This document shows positions 36,248-45,081 of a DNA stretch of 64,000 nucleotides, in pieces. Source of the DNA: an uncultured Paracoccaceae bacterium. Lineage in GTDB: Bacteria; Pseudomonadota; Alphaproteobacteria; Rhodobacterales; Rhodobacteraceae. The notes beneath the pieces are model-generated. The model was not told where the DNA came from. It was given only the letters and a program-made list of their open reading frames with translations, and ran no database searches. Location of the stretch: positions 339,913 through 403,912 of the forward strand of contig CANLSM010000001.1 of assembly GCA_947493745.1 (NCBI GenBank), in the 5' to 3' direction. The position numbers and the translations under genes were made by a program. The stretch's first letter is position 1. Every line of letters starts with the position of its first letter.

Positions 36248-36295
36248 CCTCTTTGAGCAAATGGTTAGCGACTAGGCGACTTTTGCTCAAAGAGG
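36248..36295 (+). promoter_or_regulatory. Perfect 14-bp stem that sequesters the leuB ribosome-binding site
   Basis: CCTCTTTGAGCAAA (36248-36261) and TTTGCTCAAAGAGG (36282-36295) are exact reverse complements with a 20-nt loop that itself contains TAG-cga-CTA. The second arm ends in AGAGG, the only plausible ribosome-binding site for the ATG at 36303. No T-run follows on either strand. In RNA this stem would hide the leuB start signal; as DNA it could also be an operator. Confidence 0.6.
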
Positions 36296-36302
36296 TAACG
36301 CC

Positions 36303-37412
36303 ATGACAAACCCATCCATCCTTATCCTGCCGGGCGACGGCATCGGGCCGGAAGTGATGACCGAGGTTCGCAAGGTGATCGGATGGTTTGCCGACAAGCG
36401 CGGGCTTGCGTTCGATGTCTCCGAGGACTTGGTCGGCGGGGCCGCCTATGACGCGCACGGGACGCCGCTCCACGACGATACGATGGCAAAGGCACTGGAG
36501 GTCGATGCCGTGTTGCTCGGCGCGGTTGGCGGACCGAAATACGACGACCTCGACTTTTCCGTGAAGCCGGAGCGCGGGCTGTTGCGGCTCCGCAAGGAGA
36601 TGGATCTTTTCTCGAACCTGCGCCCTGCGCAGTGTTTCGATGCGCTGGCCGATTTCTCGTCGCTGAAAAAGGACATCATAGCGGGCCTCGACATCATGAT
36701 CGTGCGCGAGCTGACCTCGGGTGTCTATTTCGGCGAGCCGCGCGGTATCATGGACGACAATGAGGGCGGGCGCGTCGGTATCAACACCCAGCGCTACACC
36801 ACCGAGGAGATCCGCCGGGTCGCCCGGTCGGCTTTCGAGTTGGCCAAACGCCGGGGCAACAAGGTCTGCTCGATGGAGAAGGCCAACGTGATGGAAAGCG
36901 GTATCCTGTGGCGTGAGGAAGTGCAGTGGGTGCATGACAACGAATACCCCGATGTCGAGCTGAGCCACATGTATGCCGATGCCGGTGCCATGCAGCTTGT
37001 CCGCTGGCCAAAGCAGTTCGATGTGATCGTGACCGACAATCTCTTCGGGGATCTGCTGAGTGACTGTGCGGCGATGCTGACAGGTTCGCTTGGCATGCTG
37101 CCATCCGCATCGCTTGGTGCGCCGATGGAAAACGGTCGGCCCAAGGCGCTTTACGAGCCGGTGCATGGCTCGGCCCCGGATATCACCGGGCAGGGCAAGG
37201 CCAACCCGATCGCATGCATCCTCAGCTTTGCCATGGCGCTGCGCTATTCCTTCGATCAGGGGGACGAGGCGACCCGGCTCGAGACCGCGATTGAAACTGT
37301 GCTCGCCGATGGTCACCGCACCGCCGATCTGATCGGCGAGGAGGGCCGCGCGCCGATCTCCACCGCCGAGATGGGGGATGCGATTGTGGCTGCGCTTGAA
37401 AACAGCCTCTGA
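36303..37412 (+). CDS. leuB: 3-isopropylmalate dehydrogenase
   Basis: A 369-residue NAD-dependent decarboxylating dehydrogenase, third step of leucine synthesis. It has [10 protein letters not shown] at the N-terminus, the substrate-binding [16 protein letters not shown], the catalytic Tyr in [14 protein letters not shown], and [20 protein letters not shown]. It stands about 5.5 kb from leuCD, preceded by a long leader stem. Confidence 0.96.
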   Translation: MTNPSILILPGDGIGPEVMTEVRKVIGWFADKRGLAFDVSEDLVGGAAYDAHGTPLHDDTMAKALEVDAVLLGAVGGPKYDDLDFSVKPERGLLRLRKEMDLFSNLRPAQCFDALADFSSLKKDIIAGLDIMIVRELTSGVYFGEPRGIMDDNEGGRVGINTQRYTTEEIRRVARSAFELAKRRGNKVCSMEKANVMESGILWREEVQWVHDNEYPDVELSHMYADAGAMQLVRWPKQFDVIVTDNLFGDLLSDCAAMLTGSLGMLPSASLGAPMENGRPKALYEPVHGSAPDITGQGKANPIACILSFAMALRYSFDQGDEATRLETAIETVLADGHRTADLIGEEGRAPISTAEMGDAIVAALENSL

Positions 37413-37440
37413 CAGACATGCCGGTTCGTGATAGATGTCA

Positions 37441-37467
37441 GGGCAACGGAAATGTTGCCCGGGCAAC
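37441..37467. promoter_or_regulatory. Overlapping palindromes upstream of the MarR gene
   Basis: GGGCAAC (37441-37447), GTTGCCC (37454-37460) and GGGCAAC (37461-37467) make two overlapping inverted repeats, including the perfect 14-bp palindrome GTTGCCCGGGCAAC. They end 10 bp before the GTG start at 37477 and cover the spot where a promoter would be. Autoregulation by the MarR protein is the natural reading. Confidence 0.45.
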
Positions 37468-37476
37468 GGAGGTCAC

Positions 37477-37989
37477 GTGCAGGTCACCGCAGAACAACTC
37501 TCCCGCAGGCTGGAGCATCTGGCCGAACTGGAATCCCATCTGACATTCCGCATCTCCCGGCTGGCCAAGCTGCTGGAAATCCATTCCGCCGCCGAGCTTT
37601 CGGGCACCGGCCTGAACCTGACCTGGTACCGTATCCTTTTGGTGCTCAGCATCTTCGAGGAGACGACCGCCGCCGATCTCAGCAGGGTCATGGTGCTGGA
37701 TCGGGCGCAGATCAGCCGGGCCAGCGGTGACTTGCTGAAACAGGGCTTGCTCAAGGCGAGGCCTGATCCGCGCTCGAAGCTGAAGAAACTGCTGAGCCTC
37801 ACGCCCGAGGGGCAGGCCGCCCTTGATCGGGTGGTCGACCGCTTCACGGCGCGACAGGAACGGTTGGAGGGGCTGATGAGTGACGAGACGCTCGCGGGCC
37901 TTTCATCGGCGATTGATACGCTCTCTGCCTATCTGGCCGACACCCTGCATCATCCCGAGGCGACGCCGGTCACGATGACCGACCGCTAG
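37477..37989 (+). CDS. MarR family transcriptional regulator
   Basis: A 170-residue regulator with a winged helix (LNLTWYRILLVLSIFEETTA, ADLSRVMVLDRAQISRASGD, then wing residues KARPDPRSKLKKLLSLT). The GTG at 37477 has an ideal GGAGG five bases upstream; the in-frame ATG at 37435 is an alternative that would place the palindromes inside the gene. It is convergent with the Rieske/hpd pair, sharing a CTAG as both stops. Control of aromatic (tyrosine) breakdown is suggested only by this neighbourhood. Confidence 0.87.
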   Translation: MQVTAEQLSRRLEHLAELESHLTFRISRLAKLLEIHSAAELSGTGLNLTWYRILLVLSIFEETTAADLSRVMVLDRAQISRASGDLLKQGLLKARPDPRSKLKKLLSLTPEGQAALDRVVDRFTARQERLEGLMSDETLAGLSSAIDTLSAYLADTLHHPEATPVTMTDR

Positions 37990-38345
37990 CTGATCACAAT
38001 CATGCCGTCGGGCCGGATACTGACCGGGATCGCATCAAGATTGCAGCCCTGGCCAAACCCGTCCACACCCTCGCCCGTATCGACCGAAAACCCTGCCTGA
38101 TGGTTCGAGCAGCGCAGCACCGCATGATCTGCAGAAAGCACTTGGTCACGCCGGTAATCGAGCGGCAGATACTGGTGCGGGCAGGCATTCACATAGACGC
38201 GCAGCTTGCCGTCGACACGGACGAGAAGGACGGAAAAGCCGCTGACCTCAACGCTCAGCGTCCCCGGGTCCGGCACATCGGACACGGCACAGATCACTGC
38301 TCCGCGGGACGGTGCCCGCGGATAGCTTTGCCAGGCCTCGCTCAC
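37986..38345 (-). CDS. Rieske [2Fe-2S] domain protein
   Basis: A 119-residue stand-alone Rieske ferredoxin. Cluster ligands are Cys55 and His57 (ACPHQYLPLD) and Cys79 and His82 (CSNHQAGF). There is no signal or membrane segment. The ATG overlaps the hpd stop as ATGA, so the two proteins are made together. 4-Hydroxyphenylpyruvate dioxygenase needs no external electron donor, so the reason for the pairing is unknown. Confidence 0.9.
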   Translation of the reverse strand: MSEAWQSYPRAPSRGAVICAVSDVPDPGTLSVEVSGFSVLLVRVDGKLRVYVNACPHQYLPLDYRRDQVLSADHAVLRCSNHQAGFSVDTGEGVDGFGQGCNLDAIPVSIRPDGMIVIS

Positions 38346-39442
38346 GCCTTGAGGACGCCGCGTTCGATCTGATCAGCCTCGATGGACTCGAAAAGCGCCT
38401 TGAAGTTGCCCTCTCCGAACCCGTCATCGCCTTTTCGCTGGATGAACTCGAAGAAGATCGGGCCAATCACGGTTTTGGAGAAGATCTGCAACAGGATGCG
38501 CGTTACGCCGCCATCCACGACACCTTCCCCGTCGATCAGGATGCCATGCTTCTTGAGCGCATCGATCGGCTCTGCATGGTCCTTCACGCGGGCCTGCGAC
38601 ATGTCATAATAGGTGGCCGGTGGAGGCGGCATGAACTCGATCCCATGCGCACTGATCTGATCAGTTGAGGCGTAGATATCCTCTGACCCGACTGCGATGT
38701 GCTGAATACCCTCGCCCTTGTATTCGCGCAGATACTCCTCGATCTGGCTGTTCTCGTCCGCGCTTTCGTTGATCGGAATGCGGATCTTGCCATCGGGCGA
38801 AGTCAGCGCGCGCGAGAAGAGACCGGTCTGCTTGCCCTTGATGTCGAAGAAACGGATTTCACGGAAGTTGAATGCCTTGGCGTAGAAATCGTACCAGGTC
38901 GACATGTTGCCCCGGGCGACATTGTGGGTCAGGTGGTCGATATAGTAGAAACCCGCGCCTTTGGGATGCGGATCCGTCTCGCCCAGCCAGTTGAATTCAT
39001 CCGCGTAGCAGGAACCGTCCTTGCCGTATGTCTCGACGAAATAGAGCAGCGAGCCGCCAATCCCGATCACCGCTGGCACGTCGAGTGTCTTGTCATCGCC
39101 GGTGTATTCGGTTGCGCCATAGTCCACCGCGCATTTCAGCGCGTGCTGCGCATCAACCACCCGCCACGCCATTGCGGGTGCACAAGGCCCATGTGCATCT
39201 ATGAAACGAGAGGCGTGCGAGTTCGGCTGACGGTTCACGATGTAGTTGATGCCGCCCTGCCGGTAGAGCGAGATATCCCTGGTCTTGTGTCGTGCTACTT
39301 CTTTATAACCCATGCTCTCGAAAAGCGCTTCAAGCTTGCCCGGTTCGGGATGGGCGAACTCGACGAATTCGAACCCGTCGGTTCCGGCGACATTCTCAGG
39401 TGTGATTTTGGCTTTCGGGGCATCATGCGGGAAAGGGCCCAT
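38342..39442 (-). CDS. hpd: 4-hydroxyphenylpyruvate dioxygenase
   Basis: A 366-residue non-heme iron dioxygenase that turns 4-hydroxyphenylpyruvate into homogentisate in tyrosine breakdown. It has two vicinal-oxygen-chelate modules. Iron ligands are expected at His in IDHLTHNVARG, His in GIQHIAVGSEDI, and Glu in the C-terminal GEGNFKALFESIE; the family tail FFEFIQRKGDDGFGEGNF is intact. No other homogentisate-pathway gene is in the window. Confidence 0.94.
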   Translation of the reverse strand: MGPFPHDAPKAKITPENVAGTDGFEFVEFAHPEPGKLEALFESMGYKEVARHKTRDISLYRQGGINYIVNRQPNSHASRFIDAHGPCAPAMAWRVVDAQHALKCAVDYGATEYTGDDKTLDVPAVIGIGGSLLYFVETYGKDGSCYADEFNWLGETDPHPKGAGFYYIDHLTHNVARGNMSTWYDFYAKAFNFREIRFFDIKGKQTGLFSRALTSPDGKIRIPINESADENSQIEEYLREYKGEGIQHIAVGSEDIYASTDQISAHGIEFMPPPPATYYDMSQARVKDHAEPIDALKKHGILIDGEGVVDGGVTRILLQIFSKTVIGPIFFEFIQRKGDDGFGEGNFKALFESIEADQIERGVLKA

Positions 39443-39522
39443 GGATCATCTCCTCAAAAAACGGTGCGGAAGCTGTGCCCCTTCCACACGGAAATCTGAA
39501 TTGTCCCGGCGCACGGGCGATT

Positions 39523-39542
39523 TGCCGGGCGCTGGCCCGGCA
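39523..39542 (-). other. Hairpin in the hpd upstream region
   Basis: TGCCGGGC and GCCCGGCA form a perfect 8-bp stem with a 4-nt loop. It lies between the large dyad at 39557-39592 and hpd. It has no T-run, so it could be a leader hairpin or a weak terminator of the sugar operon upstream. Confidence 0.35.
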
Positions 39543-39556
39543 TTCGCCGACGATAT

Positions 39557-39592
39557 ACACTCAAATTGATGCGTGCGCAACAATTTGAGTGT
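39557..39592. promoter_or_regulatory. 12-bp perfect inverted repeat upstream of hpd
   Basis: ACACTCAAATTG (39557-39568) and CAATTTGAGTGT (39581-39592) are exact reverse complements separated by 12 nt. It lies 115 bp upstream of hpd and 22 bp after the end of the sugar operon. There is no T-run. An operator for the hpd gene is the best reading; the MarR protein nearby is one candidate. Confidence 0.45.
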
Positions 39593-39613
39593 CAATGCAT
39601 TTGATTTCGAGTG

Positions 39614-40747
39614 CTAGAGGGCCATAAGATTCCGCGCTGCATCCGGTGTCAGTGGCTCGGGCCGATCGCAGGTTGTGGTCATCTCCACAAAGCTGCCCGT
39701 CTCACCCGACTTCAGCACTGACATCATGACATCGGTTGCATGAACGGCCAGTTCCAGCGAGCAGCGATGAGGTCGCCCTTCCGAGATTGCAATGGCCATG
39801 TCGGCAAGCCCCGCTGTGCGGTAGTTGGCCCGCGGATCGCTGTCGAGCCCCTGATTGGGGATGCCGAAAGGGTGGTCCCATGCAGGTTCCGCCGTGATGG
39901 TTCCATCCGGGCCGCTCCGCTCCAAGGTGCCGCCAAAGAAGTTCGGGTCGGGCAGGAAGAGAGAACCTTCGGTGCCATAAAGCTCCATATGCCCGTGCCG
40001 GTGTGCCCAGACGTCCCAGCTTGTCGAAAGCGTGATCGTGGCCCCCTGCCCGAACTCCAGAAGGGCGTGGATGTTCGTTGGCGTTTCAACCGGGATCACC
40101 TCCCCCCTGCGCGGCTCGGACCGGATTGTACGTGTCGGGAATGCGGATGAAGTCAGTGCACCCACCCGTGTCACCGGTCCGATCAGCTGGATCAGGTTGG
40201 TGATGTAGTAGGGTCCGATATCAAGGACCGGTCCCGCGCCCGGTTGAAAGAAGAAGTCGGGGTTTGGATGCCAATGCTCCATCCCGTGCGACATCACATG
40301 TGCTGTTCCCGCGACCACCTTGCCGATCTTGCCGTCATCAATCGCGGCGCGGGCCAACTGGTGTACTCCTCCGAGGAATGTATCTGGGGCCGACCCGACC
40401 CGCAGCCCGCGCTCGTTCGAAAGTGCTGCAAGCGCTTTTCCCTCCTCAAGGCTCAGAACCAGCGGCTTTTCGGAATAGGCGTGCTTGCCTGCCTCCAGAA
40501 TGGACCGGGTCACCTCGAAATGAGCGGCCGGGATCGTCAAATTGACCACGATATCAATATCGGCGGCCGCGAGCAGGCCTTCCACGGTCTCCGCGCGAAC
40601 CTGATATTCCTTCGCGCGTGCGGTCGCGGCTTCCATGTTCAGATCGGCCACTGCGCGTATCTCGATGCCGCGAAAGAGAGGTGCCAGACCGAGATAGCTG
40701 GTCGAGATGTTGCCGCATCCGATGATGCCAATTCCAAGCGTTTTCAT
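39614..40747 (-). CDS. Gfo/Idh/MocA family oxidoreductase
   Basis: A 377-residue NAD(P)-dependent sugar dehydrogenase type protein. The Rossmann fold begins IGIIGCGNISTSYLGLAP and the family EKPLVLS (SEKPLVLSLEEGKAL) gives the catalytic Lys region. The ATG at 40747 starts the domain directly; the open frame to 40843 is unrelated in composition. It is the last gene of the LacI-controlled sugar operon and probably oxidises a sugar released by the beta-mannosidase. Confidence 0.9.
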   Translation of the reverse strand: MKTLGIGIIGCGNISTSYLGLAPLFRGIEIRAVADLNMEAATARAKEYQVRAETVEGLLAAADIDIVVNLTIPAAHFEVTRSILEAGKHAYSEKPLVLSLEEGKALAALSNERGLRVGSAPDTFLGGVHQLARAAIDDGKIGKVVAGTAHVMSHGMEHWHPNPDFFFQPGAGPVLDIGPYYITNLIQLIGPVTRVGALTSSAFPTRTIRSEPRRGEVIPVETPTNIHALLEFGQGATITLSTSWDVWAHRHGHMELYGTEGSLFLPDPNFFGGTLERSGPDGTITAEPAWDHPFGIPNQGLDSDPRANYRTAGLADMAIAISEGRPHRCSLELAVHATDVMMSVLKSGETGSFVEMTTTCDRPEPLTPDAARNLMAL

Positions 40748-40772
40748 GCGTATTTCCTTCCGGCCGTCAGCT

Positions 40773-41534
40773 TCAGGCCAAGATCTTCGATGTGAAGTTG
40801 ATGGAGCGCTCCGCAAAGCGTCTGTGATCGCTCGGGTTGTCATGCTCCATGATGAGATGAGTGGTGCCAGCCGCCTTCAGGGCCTGCAGCAGGTCTGTCC
40901 AGTCCATTACACCCTCGCCAACATCGGCCCAGCCATCCTCGTCCGCGCATTCGCCCTTCGGCGCGATATCCTTGATGTGGGCGGAGGTGATGCGAGCGCC
41001 ATAGCGTTTTATCCATTCGAGCGGATCATGCCCGGCCACGGCTGCCCATGCCAGATCGAACTCGAACATGATGTCGTCACTTGCCTGCAGGAGAAGGTCC
41101 ATCGGCAGATCCGACCCGCCCAGATCGGCAAACTCGAAATCATGGTTGTGCCAGCCGAAGGTCAGGCCTGCGTCCTGAACCGGTTTGCCGGCTTCCGCCA
41201 GCCGCTTGCCGAGCGCCGCCCAGCCGGCAGCGTCGGTGGGCCGGTCATCGGGCTGAAGGTATGGCACATACACATCCGTCAGGCCGAGCGCCTTGGCGGT
41301 TTCAACGACCTTGCCCGGTGCGCTCTCCACCATGTCGAGGCCGAAATGACCGGTATCCATGCTCAGATCGTTTGCATCGAGCGCCGCACGCAACGTATCG
41401 ACCCCTGACAGATCGTCGAACAGTGCACCATAGCCTTCCACTGCACGATAGCCCAGCCCGCTCAGCATCGCGAACGTGTTCTCCAGCGGCGGGAAGTTAC
41501 GGGACGAATAGAGCTGATAGGAAAAATCGGTCAT
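40773..41534 (-). CDS. Sugar phosphate isomerase/epimerase family (xylose isomerase-like TIM barrel)
   Basis: A 253-residue TIM-barrel protein of the AP-endonuclease-2/xylose isomerase-like superfamily. Metal-site residues fit HNHDFEF (His, Glu), the Asp in FEFDLAWAAVAGHDP, His in SAHIKD, and Glu in IMEHDNP. Enzymes of this type isomerise or dehydrate keto sugars made by Gfo/Idh dehydrogenases, which is what follows it here. It overlaps the beta-mannosidase gene by 4 bp. Confidence 0.87.
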   Translation of the reverse strand: MTDFSYQLYSSRNFPPLENTFAMLSGLGYRAVEGYGALFDDLSGVDTLRAALDANDLSMDTGHFGLDMVESAPGKVVETAKALGLTDVYVPYLQPDDRPTDAAGWAALGKRLAEAGKPVQDAGLTFGWHNHDFEFADLGGSDLPMDLLLQASDDIMFEFDLAWAAVAGHDPLEWIKRYGARITSAHIKDIAPKGECADEDGWADVGEGVMDWTDLLQALKAAGTTHLIMEHDNPSDHRRFAERSINFTSKILA

Positions 41535-43984
41535 GGCACACGCTCCTTGTTGGTGTGATCAGAGAAAGGGGATGATGTGGGAAGGCCATAGGTGGCCGAC
41601 TGCAGATCGCGGACAATGAACCGGGGCTCGGCCCCGGCTGTCGCGGGCTCAAAGGTCAGTGTGACGGGCTCATCCGGCAATACGAGAACCGCATTGTCCG
41701 AAAAGCGCCCCGGCTGATCTGCCTCGACCGATGCAAAGAAGGCAGGTGCTGCGCACCGGAGCATGATCGCCGAGTGATCATGGCGATGAGTGATTTCCGC
41801 TGACAGGCCGCTGGCACGAAGATCGTAGGACTTGTATGGCCGTGGCGCGAAGTGATCGCATCTGACGCCGTCAGGACCTGTCCAGCGGTGGTAAAGCATC
41901 TCATCGGCACGGAACGCATCATATGCAATGTTGCTGCATTCCTGCGCGGCATCGGTATCGATGTCGGCGTCAACGGTGCTCAAGAGGCGCTGTGTGCCAT
42001 CCATTGCAAGGACGAAGACCTCGATCGTGCCGGTCTGGCGGTTTGGGCCGTCATTGACGGCCATCACCGCCAGCCGATCCTCCTTTGGAATGACCGTTAC
42101 CAGCAGGGGTGCGTAGAAATCCTTGGCCATGTGGTGCAGAAGCTTCCAGCCGCCGCGGTAGTCGAGGCTCGACCAACTGCATACCGGCCAGGTGTCATTG
42201 AGTTGCCAGAAAAGCGTGCCCATGCAATGCGGCTTCAGGCTGCGCCAATGCGTGACGGCGGTTTTGATGGCGAGCCCTTGCTGCACCTGGCTGAGATAGA
42301 CGAAGTTCTCGAAATCGACCGGAAAGCGGAAATAGCGGAACATCGTCTCGGCAATCCGTGCATTGCCGCCCGCGTTCTTCTGGTGGCTCTCCATGACCCG
42401 GGCGGCGATGTTGAAATCCTCTGGGTCGGCAAAGCTGCGGATGACATCCATCGAGGGGTAGGACTGAAAACCGAATTCCGAGCAGAAGCGGGGCGAGACA
42501 TCTCGGTAATGGTCAAAATCGCGGCCCTCATGCCAGACCGACCAGAAATGCATGTCTCCCGAACTGTCATCATGCCAGGCATCGCCAAAGGACATCGGCC
42601 CGGGTGACGGGCTGGACGGCCACCAGTTGGCGTGCGGGTCGGTTTCCTTCAAAGCGGCCTCGACCGTCCGGTTCAGCCGGTCATAGGCGACCAGATAGCG
42701 GTCGCGGTCCTTCACGCTCTCGGGAAACCAGGTGAGCGCGCCGATAAGCTCGTTGTCACCACACCAGAGCGCGAGGCAGGCATGGTGCTGGAGGCGCGCG
42801 ACGTTTTCGCGAACCTCTGCCCGAACCTCCTCCAGAAACGCATCTGTGGCCGGGTAGAGGTTGCAGGCGAACATGAAGTCCTGCCAGACCAGCAGCCCCA
42901 TCTCGTCGCAGAGATCGTAGAACCAATCGGTTTCGTACCGGCCGCCGCCCCAGACCCGGATCATGTTCATGTTGGCATCCACGGCGGATTGCAGCAGGTC
43001 ACGGACGGCCTCTTGTGTGATCCGCCCTGCAAGCGCATCGGCCGGGATCCAGTTGGCACCGCGCGCGAAGATATCCCGGCCCTTCACGCGGAATTTGAAG
43101 CCGGTGCCGGCTGCATCGGGCTCGGTCACAAGCGCAATGTCACGTAATCCGACCCGGCGCGTCGTGATCTTGTCGCCAATGCGCAGTGTAAGCGTGTGGA
43201 GCGCCTGCGACCCCAGGCCCGCAGGCCACCAGAGATCCGGGTCGCGGATCGTGATCTGTCCCGAGAGCGCGGTATCTCCCACAGGCACCTCGCCGCTGAG
43301 GATCTGATCGCAGATGGAAATCTCATAAGGCAGGGTGCCCGGCGCGGGCTTCGCCAGTGAGGCCCGGATGTCGAGCGTCACCGCATCACCGGAATGGTGC
43401 TGGTTCACCAGAACTTCTGTGACCGTCACGGCTGACAGAAGCTCCAGCCGCATCTCCCCATAAAGTCCGAACGGGGCCAGCGCGATGTTCCAGTCCCAGC
43501 CGAAATCGCATTGCGGCTTGCGCAGCATGTTGCCGTTGGGGATCGGACAATTGCCCTGATGGTAGGGGACGTAGAAGGGCTGCGCGTCCTGCTCTGCCTG
43601 CGCGGCCTTCGGGGCAGACGGGAAACGGATCTCAAAGGTGTTCTCGCCGGTGACAAGGACCTCGGAAATATCGATCCGGTAGCTGCGAAAAGCGTTGTGA
43701 GCCTCCAGCACCATCTGTCCGTTCACGCGAACCTCGGCCACGGTATCGAGCCCTGACAGGAGCAGGGACAGGTCGGTCCGGTTCAGCGTCACCTTTCTGT
43801 TCACGGTCCAGTCCCGCTCTGCAATCCAGCGCAGATCGTATTCGTTCTGACCGAAATAGGGGTCGCCGATCAGCCCCGCCGTTTGCAATCCGGTGATGAT
43901 ATCGCCGGGCAGGGAAATCTCGGCCTGATGTTCCGCACTGTCATCCGACAGGTGCCACAGACCGGCAAGATCGAGTGAGGTCAT
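41531..43984 (-). CDS. Beta-mannosidase (glycoside hydrolase family 2)
   Basis: An 817-residue GH2 enzyme without signal peptide, so it cleaves imported oligosaccharides in the cytoplasm. The N-terminal sugar-binding domain has FGQNEYDLRWIAERDWTV. The acid/base Glu lies in LALWCGDNELIGAL and the nucleophile Glu in RFCSEFGFQSYPSMD. The two C-terminal beta domains are present, so length is near the family norm. It is the first enzyme after the ABC importer genes and sets the substrate guess: beta-linked mannose oligosaccharide or glycoconjugate. Confidence 0.9.
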   Translation of the reverse strand: MTSLDLAGLWHLSDDSAEHQAEISLPGDIITGLQTAGLIGDPYFGQNEYDLRWIAERDWTVNRKVTLNRTDLSLLLSGLDTVAEVRVNGQMVLEAHNAFRSYRIDISEVLVTGENTFEIRFPSAPKAAQAEQDAQPFYVPYHQGNCPIPNGNMLRKPQCDFGWDWNIALAPFGLYGEMRLELLSAVTVTEVLVNQHHSGDAVTLDIRASLAKPAPGTLPYEISICDQILSGEVPVGDTALSGQITIRDPDLWWPAGLGSQALHTLTLRIGDKITTRRVGLRDIALVTEPDAAGTGFKFRVKGRDIFARGANWIPADALAGRITQEAVRDLLQSAVDANMNMIRVWGGGRYETDWFYDLCDEMGLLVWQDFMFACNLYPATDAFLEEVRAEVRENVARLQHHACLALWCGDNELIGALTWFPESVKDRDRYLVAYDRLNRTVEAALKETDPHANWWPSSPSPGPMSFGDAWHDDSSGDMHFWSVWHEGRDFDHYRDVSPRFCSEFGFQSYPSMDVIRSFADPEDFNIAARVMESHQKNAGGNARIAETMFRYFRFPVDFENFVYLSQVQQGLAIKTAVTHWRSLKPHCMGTLFWQLNDTWPVCSWSSLDYRGGWKLLHHMAKDFYAPLLVTVIPKEDRLAVMAVNDGPNRQTGTIEVFVLAMDGTQRLLSTVDADIDTDAAQECSNIAYDAFRADEMLYHRWTGPDGVRCDHFAPRPYKSYDLRASGLSAEITHRHDHSAIMLRCAAPAFFASVEADQPGRFSDNAVLVLPDEPVTLTFEPATAGAEPRFIVRDLQSATYGLPTSSPFSDHTNKERVP

Positions 43985-43987
43985 GGG

Positions 43988-45076
43988 CTATATCCGTGCC
44001 TCGGTGGTCTGGTCGAAAAGCGAGGCCGCAGCCGGATCGAACCCGATTGTCAGCCGGTCGCCCGCCCGCACCTTGGCGGTTCCGTCCATGCGGAACCGGA
44101 AGGGCTGGCCCGCGAAACTGGCCCAGACCAGCGTGTCCGAGCCCATCGGCTCAACGATCTCGACCTCGATCCCGGTTGAAAACGGCAACGCACTCGCGGC
44201 GTCTCCGGTCGTGACATGCTCGGGCCGTATGCCGATCCAGGCTTGCGTGGCTGCGACCGGTGGCGCGGTCATCTCGTATCCGGTCGTGGGAATGTCATGG
44301 CCTTCAACCTGCATCACGCCATCGCTCAAGGTGCCGGGGATGAAGGTCATCGAGGGAGAGCCGATGAAGTCGGCCACATACTTGTTCTGCGGACGGTTGT
44401 AGATCTCTTCAGGTGTGCCGAGTTGCTGGATCGCGCCACCTTTCATGATCGCGATCCGGTCGGCGAGCGTCATCGCCTCGATCTGGTCATGGGTCACGTA
44501 GATCATGGTGTTTTTCAACTGCTGATGCAGGCGCTTGATCTCGACCCGCAGATCGGCGCGCAGTTTGGCGTCAAGGTTGGAGAGCGGCTCATCAAAGAGG
44601 AACACATCCACATCGCGCACCAAGGCCCGTCCGATGGCGACCCGTTGCCGTTGCCCGCCCGAGAGCGCCGCCGGTTTGCGTTTCAACAGCGGTTCGATCT
44701 GGAGCACTTCGGCGGCCCGGGCCACACGTGCCTCGATCTCAGCCTTGGGCATGCGCGCGTTTTTCAGGCCGAAGGACAGGTTCCCCTCGACCGTCATCTG
44801 CGGATAGAGCGCGTAGGACTGGAACACCATACCGATGCCGCGATCGGATGGCTCTTCCCAGGTCACATTGCGGTCATTGATGAAAATCTGCCCGCCGCTG
44901 ACATCGAGAAGCCCCGCAATGCAGTTCAGAAGCGTGGACTTGCCACAGCCCGAAGAGCCCAGCAGCACCAGAAACTCACCTTGTGCGATCTCAAGATCGA
45001 GGCCCTTGAGCACCCTGACCGCGCCAAAACTCAGATCGAGCGATTTGATCGCCACGGATGGTTTGCCGTTTTCCAT
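43988..45076 (-). CDS. Sugar ABC transporter ATP-binding protein (MalK/UgpC type)
   Basis: A 362-residue ATPase of the CUT1 class. It has Walker A GSSGCGKST, signature LSGGQRQRVAIGRAL, Walker B FLFDEPLSNLDAKL, the switch His in YVTHDQIEAMTLAD, and a C-terminal TOBE regulatory domain (GIRPEHV). The ATG at 45076 follows the permease by 5 bp; the open frame continues to 45769 only as an overlap shadow of the permease. It powers the adjacent importer. Confidence 0.93.
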   Translation of the reverse strand: MENGKPSVAIKSLDLSFGAVRVLKGLDLEIAQGEFLVLLGSSGCGKSTLLNCIAGLLDVSGGQIFINDRNVTWEEPSDRGIGMVFQSYALYPQMTVEGNLSFGLKNARMPKAEIEARVARAAEVLQIEPLLKRKPAALSGGQRQRVAIGRALVRDVDVFLFDEPLSNLDAKLRADLRVEIKRLHQQLKNTMIYVTHDQIEAMTLADRIAIMKGGAIQQLGTPEEIYNRPQNKYVADFIGSPSMTFIPGTLSDGVMQVEGHDIPTTGYEMTAPPVAATQAWIGIRPEHVTTGDAASALPFSTGIEVEIVEPMGSDTLVWASFAGQPFRFRMDGTAKVRAGDRLTIGFDPAAASLFDQTTEARI

Positions 45077-45081
45077 ACCGC

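Noticed and set aside
36248-36295. leuB leader stem as an intrinsic terminator of the aldo-keto reductase gene
   Set aside because: No T-run follows on either strand and the 3-prime arm contains the leuB ribosome-binding site.
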